Below are positions 58,246 to 64,000 of a DNA stretch of 64,000 bases, piece after piece. A program made the position numbers and the translations under genes. The stretch's first letter is position 1. Each line of letters opens with the position of its first letter. The DNA is from Anticarsia gemmatalis (Eukaryota > Arthropoda > Insecta > Lepidoptera > Erebidae), in NCBI RefSeq assembly GCF_050436995.1, contig NC_134758.1, positions 10,416,001-10,480,000 of the forward strand, given 5' to 3'. The notes below the pieces were generated by a model. That model saw only the letters and a program-made list of their open reading frames with translations, did not search any database and was not told the DNA's origin.

Positions 58246-59399
58246 AAGATAGTAGTAGCAATACTTATAACTCATCTCTGGCTCTTGAACACTCCAAAAA
58301 AATTGTTTATGTTTTCAAAACAACAATGGCAAAAAGTTTTCAGTAAAAAAATTAAGGTTACTCAAAAATATTTTTTTGCTGTAAGTGCAATAAACTCCTT
58401 TCAATGTCATTTAAAAGAAGTTATTTATTAATCCATTAATAATAGTGTTAAACCGGAACACAATAAGTTGTCAAAAACAAACATTAGTTCTTTGATATTA
58501 TTATGATTTTTCTTAAATTTTGTCATTATTTTTTTACATATTTTCTTGTTATCTGTAATTATTGATAAATCTTATGTATATATGTATGTGTGTGTATATA
58601 TGTAATGTAGCTCATAACTTATAGTTGAAAAATGTCAAGTGATAGAGATTTACTATACAAGATTATTATCTAGTGGTTAACATATATGGCATAGTATGAT
58701 TACTATACGTGAAGTCTAAGCTTATTCGTAAGAAAAATACCTAGGTACGTAGCTAATATTTATCTGTGCACTGTTCATGACCTTAGTGTGTTGTTTATCA
58801 GCTACTATCAGTAAAATAATACAGGTGGACAGACATTTTTCTAGAATATGAAAACCACAAGCCTAATATGTCTTGCCCTGTAGACTGTTAGGGTAACTGG
58901 TAATCATGAGGTTTCATGTTCAATACCCTGTTCAGACAAAGTGCTATCTTGTTATGACAAAAATCCAATAACAACAGAGAAATATGGGTGCTCTACCTAC
59001 ACCTTCGAGTACAACAGGCATGATGTTAATACACAATAGTATTTTCTATAATCATTATTTAGAGTAAGAATATATAAAATAGGTATATACCTAGTTCATT
59101 ACAATAATGATGTCTAGGTGACATTACATCACAGCCTTGATTAGTCCGTTATTAAGCTACTGTTCAATAATAAATGTCACAGCATTAAATTTAATTGGCA
59201 TTTGACAAGATAGGTACATAGTTAGAACAGTTTTTGAACAAAAATTTATTATTACGACAAGAGTACAAAACATCAAGTTTTGATAACAATCAGTAATACT
59301 AATGAACTTAAGAACCTATTTGTAAAGTGATTACGACACTAATTAGACTGTCGACTAAATAGACAACTAAATTCCATAATAATGAGCCCATCGAACAAC
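58246..59399. other. Non-coding stretch
   Basis: AT-rich with no supported exon. A weak trace of the AAGTGGCG family is near 58985-59030. Confidence 0.4.
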
Positions 59400-60070
59400 A
59401 AGCCAAGGAAAGCAAACATTCAGTCTCTCAACTCAGTGGCACAGGAACGCAAACATAATGCCAAGATAGAAAACAGGTCGTACCGGGTATGCATCAAAGT
59501 CGCCACGGCACAAATGAGCCAGCATGGCTCTCACGGCGCAGGAACCGCAAACAAACACCGATACTTCACTTAACACGTACAGCGCAAAGTTGATCAACTT
59601 AACCCACCTTCACATCACGCACCATTTATCGATTACACTAATGAATTTACCTACAATAGACACCAATTACACTTTACACCAATCACAAAAATCAGTGCGG
59701 ATATCTTCCACAAAATGTACACAAATAAACCACCTCCGTGAGACTACTTGCGAAATGATATGTCAACTACCTACGTCAATGATCTCATGTATACCGAGAA
59801 AGAATCACTTCTTAAACTAAACTTTACAGGTATTTACAACAAATTAATTAAATTCACAACTGAAATACAAGTGATTGATGATGTTTTGCGTCTTTTCGTT
59901 AGAAATATCATGAAATTTGAGCGATATGCAAACAAGCGAACTACCGCTACGCGAACCTATCGAAAACTGGCACAATATTATTGCCAACCCAACAAATAGA
60001 AAAATCTTAGGCTGACAGCAGTTTGACAGCTGACGTTTAAAGTGATAACAGCTTAGAATTAAAAATTCTA
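59400..60070 (-). promoter_or_regulatory. Candidate promoter and 5' untranslated exon (minus strand)
   Basis: On the minus strand this segment reads as a GTG/TTTGTG-rich leader of the kind seen in moth 5' UTRs. It starts below GCTGTCAAACTGCTGTCAG (about 60010). Possible donors are TAG/GTAAATT (about 59650), GTGAAG/GTGGGTTA (about 59610) and CCG/GTACGA (about 59480). A short frame MLAHLCRGDFDAYP precedes the last. It lies about 1.4 kb beyond the windei stop codon on the same strand, where the next gene would begin. Direct evidence is compositional only. Confidence 0.33.
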
Positions 60071-61485
60071 CCATTGAGTGAATTTTTTTTTTACTTGGTT
60101 ATTATTGGCGACTGTCATTGTGTAGGTACCGAATTTCGACTGATCGACATTTTTTTAAGAGCTGTCTGAAAAATTGTATTACCTACCCCGAGTCTAATAT
60201 GCGGTAAAAGACGCTCGTTGTTGTAATCAAAGCACTGAGTTTAGTGGTGCTTAATTTGTGGCATTCGTTTAATGTTTTAAGATGTTTATTGAAGTTAGGA
60301 TTCGATTTCGTAACAAATAGCAACAATCATATAAAAATTGTTTTATTATATATCATATTTCCAAGAGAAACACTGTTACGAGCTGTCTTAAGATTCCTGT
60401 TAGAGAAATGCTACTGATATTTTAAACAATCACTTATTGTGTTAAACTTCTGATGCAGTACCTAAATTTTTTCTGCAATGCCACATTATCCACAGATAAT
60501 AAAGTTTTTTATAAATTCCAGCGTAGGAAAACTAGAATCAAATCTCTTTTTTCTCGGTCACGAATTTAATAAATAAAACACTTTTATTGATGTTGGAACG
60601 AGCTACCTCTTAATTAATTTTATATTTTAAATATGCATACATTTTTTCACTTCCGAATGTACTACACGAAACGGTAAACGAAGACATAATGTTCCTTTCA
60701 TGTAGTTACTAGATGTCGCTTCCAACAATTTATCTTTCTTGGATGTCATCTCTGTTCTTATTTTTGTTGTATTGCATTTTCAATGATATATTTCAGTATT
60801 TATTTTGGATATTCATTCTCCATTATTTTCCTTTAGTATATTTTAATCTTATTATTACTGACCTGTAGTAAGTTTGTACTGCCAAGAAATCCGCTGACAG
60901 TTTGTAAGCTTATGAAGGTAGAATGAAAAACAAATTAGATTTAGAATCTGTAATCACAAGTTATTCGGAAAGTCCACATTCTATGTAGCCAATTATGTAG
61001 GTAATCATGTAATAGTAAATACAATTTAAATATTACACATGAACATTCCTATAATAGTGATGGCTAGTTACGAACTGTACATAATAATATCGACAGCGAG
61101 ATATTAGCTAAACGATACAATCTAACTACAGCTACAAATTGTCTAAAGATCAATATCAGTCAACTGCACTATTCATTGAAGAATTAAACTCAGGTACCTA
61201 GTATTAATTTTTTCACATAACGATACCCAAGAAAAAATGTCATACTAACAAAATATAGTATGTAGGTACCCATGCTTAACCATCAATGAATGAATAGAAC
61301 TTAAAAAATTAAAACAAAATATTCAATAAAATCAACTATTTTTTACAACGGAACTTTATGAACACTTAAACAAAAATAAATAATTAAAACAAGAACAACC
61401 ATATCGAGGAAATTTCACTTTTCATTCACACTCCACGGCTACAATGTATGACATTGTAAGCATTGGTTCATTCACGTCATCAGTC
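60071..61485 (-). other. windei 3' UTR and intergenic region
   Basis: Candidate minus-strand polyadenylation signals (AATAAA) are at about 60583-60588 and near 60800. A CATAAA variant lies near 61356. No other gene is seen. Confidence 0.4.
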
Positions 61486-61958
61486 TTAATTGTTTTTACT
61501 CAGGAGCAGTATGCTACCAGGTAAACTGAAGGGGCCGAGACGGGACCTTATGTCTACCGCTCTCACAGCAAAGTAGTATTTGAAACCAGCCATAAATTGC
61601 GTCAATGTACACGCCATTGGTAAAGGTAGGGCTTTGACATCGCCAATTTTCTTCCAAAGTGAAGTACTTGGCGGTGTTGACGTTTCCTGGTACGCATATA
61701 ACTGATAACTTGCTATTTCTTCATAATAATCTTCTGGTACCCCTTCTATTTTCCAAGATATGACTATGCCGTTTTCTACTTTAGATAGTTTGAGATCTGG
61801 CGCCGGTGGCAACGGCTTCCAATTGGGAGGAGTGTATTGTTTCATTGACACTGGTAGTGGCGCTGGATGCCTCACTGCTGTCACCCTATTCAATCTTACA
61901 GGACCGTTAGATCCATCCATTCTTGCTACTTGCGATGCCGGACCTCTCGGTCTCATAC
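61486..61958 (-). CDS. wde: windei/ATF7IP homologue, last exon (fibronectin III domain)
   Basis: Acceptor TTTTTTAG precedes 61958. The first two bases complete a Gly codon from the previous exon, then 156 codons run to TAA (61486-61488). Residues about 35-150 form a fibronectin type III domain. They contain ISWKIEG, YQLYAYQE, LWKKIGDVKALPLPMACTLT and YYFAVRAVD. The VKALPLPMACTLTQF and YYFAVRA stretches are, from memory, nearly the same in vertebrate ATF7IP, which makes the identification secure. In ATF7IP this C-terminal domain contacts partners such as MBD1. The acceptor tract is T-rich and the intron upstream is only 82 bases. Confidence 0.93.
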
Positions 61959-62040
61959 CTAAAAAATAAAGAAAATCGAATTAGACTTCTATATTTTTTG
62001 ACGCTAATAAATCATGTTATGTTTGCAGTTTCGTACTTAC

Positions 62041-62988
62041 CCGATGGGACTACAGTTTTCAACATAATTGTCTGTCCAGGCCTTAGTTGTTGGTTCTGGG
62101 GTCCACTTATAGGAATATATACTTTTCTTGGACTATTTACAAATGGTGGTCTTTGGGGCGCCATTAGGCTTTGAGGAGGAACTAGTCTGACTGGAGGTGC
62201 GGGAGATGCTTTTGGTCCACCCGGTACTTTAGAAGGAGGTTCATCGTCCGTCAGATCGACCGTTACCGACGACGCTACTTTGTTATGAGGTCTCTTCTCC
62301 GCCTTCGAAGCAGAAGTGGCTGGTGAGGCGTTCTTTACTCCATTTGGCACATTTTTAGCTGGAGAGTTAGTTTGAGTGACTTGTGGTATAGTGCTAGGTG
62401 TTTTCAATGCAGGGTTGTTGGCTGGCACCAATCTAGGAACCGGTATGTTTTGGTTGCCTTGCTTTTTATTAGCTTGTTGATTTTGTGGAGTATTTTTATT
62501 TTGTTGGTTAGTTTGGTTCTTGTTATTGTTCACAGGTACTCTTTTTCTAGTTATTACTGTCTTTTCCATATACACCTGCATACCTACTGAGCGGGTAATC
62601 TTTAGGGGCATTATCGGCGTATCTCCCGTGGGTTTCTTTTGCTCCTCTTGAACTGATTTCAACACAACTTGTAAGTCTCTGTTTTGTTTCGTGAGCATCA
62701 TTGCCTTTTTCCTAAATTCCTCAAGACCTTGCGCCATCGTTCGTAGTTTAACTTTAATATCACTTAAACTGCTTCTATCGACGATACTTTCGACTATTTT
62801 TAGTACACAGAATTCTTCTAGTTCTTCTCGTGTCATGTCTGACAGTTTAGTTTTAGTAGTTTTAAGGAAGTTTTCGGGAATTAATGGTTTTATAGGTTCC
62901 GGTGACGGTGTTTTTCTCTCGGGTGATTTTTCTTTGATGCTTGGAGTTGCACCGGTGTCTGCTGCCGGAGATGCAGGCGGTGTGGGTT
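62041..62988 (-). CDS. wde: windei/ATF7IP homologue, middle exon (SETDB1-binding region)
   Basis: The exon is bounded by acceptor CTCTTCCAG (before 62988) and donor TCGG/GTAAGT (after 62041); it is 948 bases. It encodes PTPPASP..., then the helical segment TREELEEFCVLKIVESIV, RSSLSDIKVKLRTMAQGLE and EEFRKKAMMLTKQNRDLQVV. This corresponds to the conserved coiled coil by which ATF7IP/Windei binds SETDB1/Eggless and protects it in the nucleus. A Gln/Asn-rich linker follows, with AEKRPHNKVASS and VTVDLTDDEPPS. VTVDLTDDE looks like a SUMO-interacting motif, which ATF7IP also has in this region. A Pro-rich stretch leads to VVPSG at the splice site. Phases match both neighbours (Glu from G/AA, Gly from G/GT). 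Confidence 0.92.
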
Positions 62989-63342
62989 CTGGAAGAGAGA
63001 AATAATAATTGAGTTATTTATTTGGATAGTGTGATTGTTTAAATTAGAAATATTGTATTAGAAGAACTAGATACACTTAAAAATTAAACAAAGTTATAAG
63101 GTGTTTCTCAAGTTCTGACTAAATATTGAGTTTTTACGCGTAAGAAAAGCAACAGGGCATTTTACCAAGTTAACAAAGAATTATTATTATTTAAAAATAT
63201 CTCTATTTTAATCACAACGATATGCAATACTCCTGACATCTTTTCTATACTAAAAAGAGTTGAAACTTTTCATAAAAAGTAACTGATTTGACTAATATTA
63301 AAGTAGCCTATTTCTTCTTAAGTATACTATGAATAAACTCAC

Positions 63343-64000
63343 CTTTCGGAACAGCTTTTTCTAATGAATCAGTAACCTTCTCAACAGTTTTCTCTCCAGT
63401 TTCCAAATCAGTTTTTACATCTAATTTATTTGATATTTCTTTAGCTTGGTCGGGTGATTTACTGTTATTTCTGTCTTCATCAATAACCATTATATCATCA
63501 TCATCTTCTATATCAATAGACTGTTTATCTTTCGATTCTTGAACTTTACTTTCACTAACCGATTCAGGTTCAGGTGATGCAACTTTAGCAGGTTCCGTTT
63601 TAGAAGGTTCTTCGTCTTCCTCATCAGAAAATATATCAAGTGTATTGGACAGTTTACAGATAATAGGCTTGTCTATAACACTATCTTTAGAGACATCTTT
63701 GATTATCATTTCTTTTGGTATAGATATTACTTCCTTACTTAAAGTCTTTTTAGCACTTTTTTCCACCACCATATTGTCCTTTAATTTTATAGGAGAGTCT
63801 TTTGTTTCTGTATTACTTGTAGTTTGTTCTACACTGTCTTCGACTTCCATAGCCTCGTCTGTTTGAGCAACAGGTGTGTCAACTTTATTATCTGACACTT
63901 TTACAGACTCAGATTTGTCCATCTCATTAGATTTAACAACGTCGACAGTCTCAGTTTCTATAGAGTCCGTTATATCCATACCATTTGTAGTATCTACTGA
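63343..64000 (-). CDS. wde: windei/ATF7IP homologue, acidic N-terminal exon (partial)
   Basis: The frame is open from the window edge (64000) for 219 codons and ends AAAG/GTGAGT at 63343. The single leftover base joins AA of the next exon to give Glu. The protein is acidic and Ser/Lys/Glu-rich (for example SDEEDEEPSK and IEDDDDIMVIDED), as in the poorly conserved N-terminal half of ATF7IP/Windei. IMVIDED may be a second SUMO-interacting-like motif. Identity depends on splicing to the recognised exons. The start codon is outside the window: the internal ATG at 63979 is preceded by open frame. At least 692 residues of the protein are encoded in the window. Confidence 0.8.

Noticed and set aside
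61760..63005. Open frames antisense to windei (for example 61760-61969, 62372-62590, 62691-63005)
   Set aside because: They mirror the codon pattern of the minus-strand exons and cross a splice junction; the minus strand has clear homology.

Overview
The window looks like nuclear DNA from a moth or butterfly (Lepidoptera). It is AT-rich, and its coding exons are split by introns with GT..AG borders. The dispersed repeats are ones I recognise as typical of lepidopteran genomes: tRNA-derived SINEs, Helitron ends terminating in CTAG, many fragments with the core CCCACTGCTGGGCAAGG, and TAGGTACCTA-rich low-complexity DNA. The species was not determined. I see no bacterial genes, no CRISPR array, no rRNA and no free-standing tRNA gene. 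Layout: (1) 1-3600 holds two tail-to-tail non-LTR retrotransposons, an R1-clade element on + (running in from the window edge) and a 5'-truncated RNase H-bearing element on -. (2) 3600-13200 is non-coding with repeat fragments, a tandem duplication near 7.2-7.4 kb, a Helitron end at 9.5 kb and a CpG-rich possible 5' exon at 11.3-11.7 kb. (3) 13249-13443 (+) is a small orphan exon resembling the takeout/JHBP fold, and 13494-14271 (-) is a 778-base coding exon of an unidentified low-complexity protein. (4) 14968-16681 is a degraded Tc1/mariner-type transposon interrupted by other repeats that end in a near-perfect 194-base-arm inverted repeat. (5) 20680-22640 is a 1.95-kb TIR element carrying CpG-rich, promoter-like DNA. 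(6) 23959-28480 is a young I/R1-group LINE with an intact 1241-aa ORF2, a poly(A) tail and a 12-base target-site duplication. (7) 28.5-59 kb is long non-coding DNA with SINEs, Helitrons, a CR1/L2-like LINE with its target-site duplication (41831-43203), and several short motifs worth checking. (8) 59400-60070 looks like a 5' exon/promoter on -. (9) 61486-64000 (-) is the 3' half of windei (the ATF7IP/MCAF homologue), in three exons with matching phases, encoding the SETDB1-binding helix, a SUMO-interacting-like motif and the C-terminal fibronectin III domain. Windei is the partner of the H3K9 methyltransferase SETDB1/Eggless, so the one clearly named host gene belongs to heterochromatin silencing. 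Nearly everything else recognisable is transposon sequence of the kind such silencing normally acts on. The 13.5-kb exon may belong to a long minus-strand gene that starts near 60 kb, just downstream of windei, with most of this window as its introns. That link is inference only.
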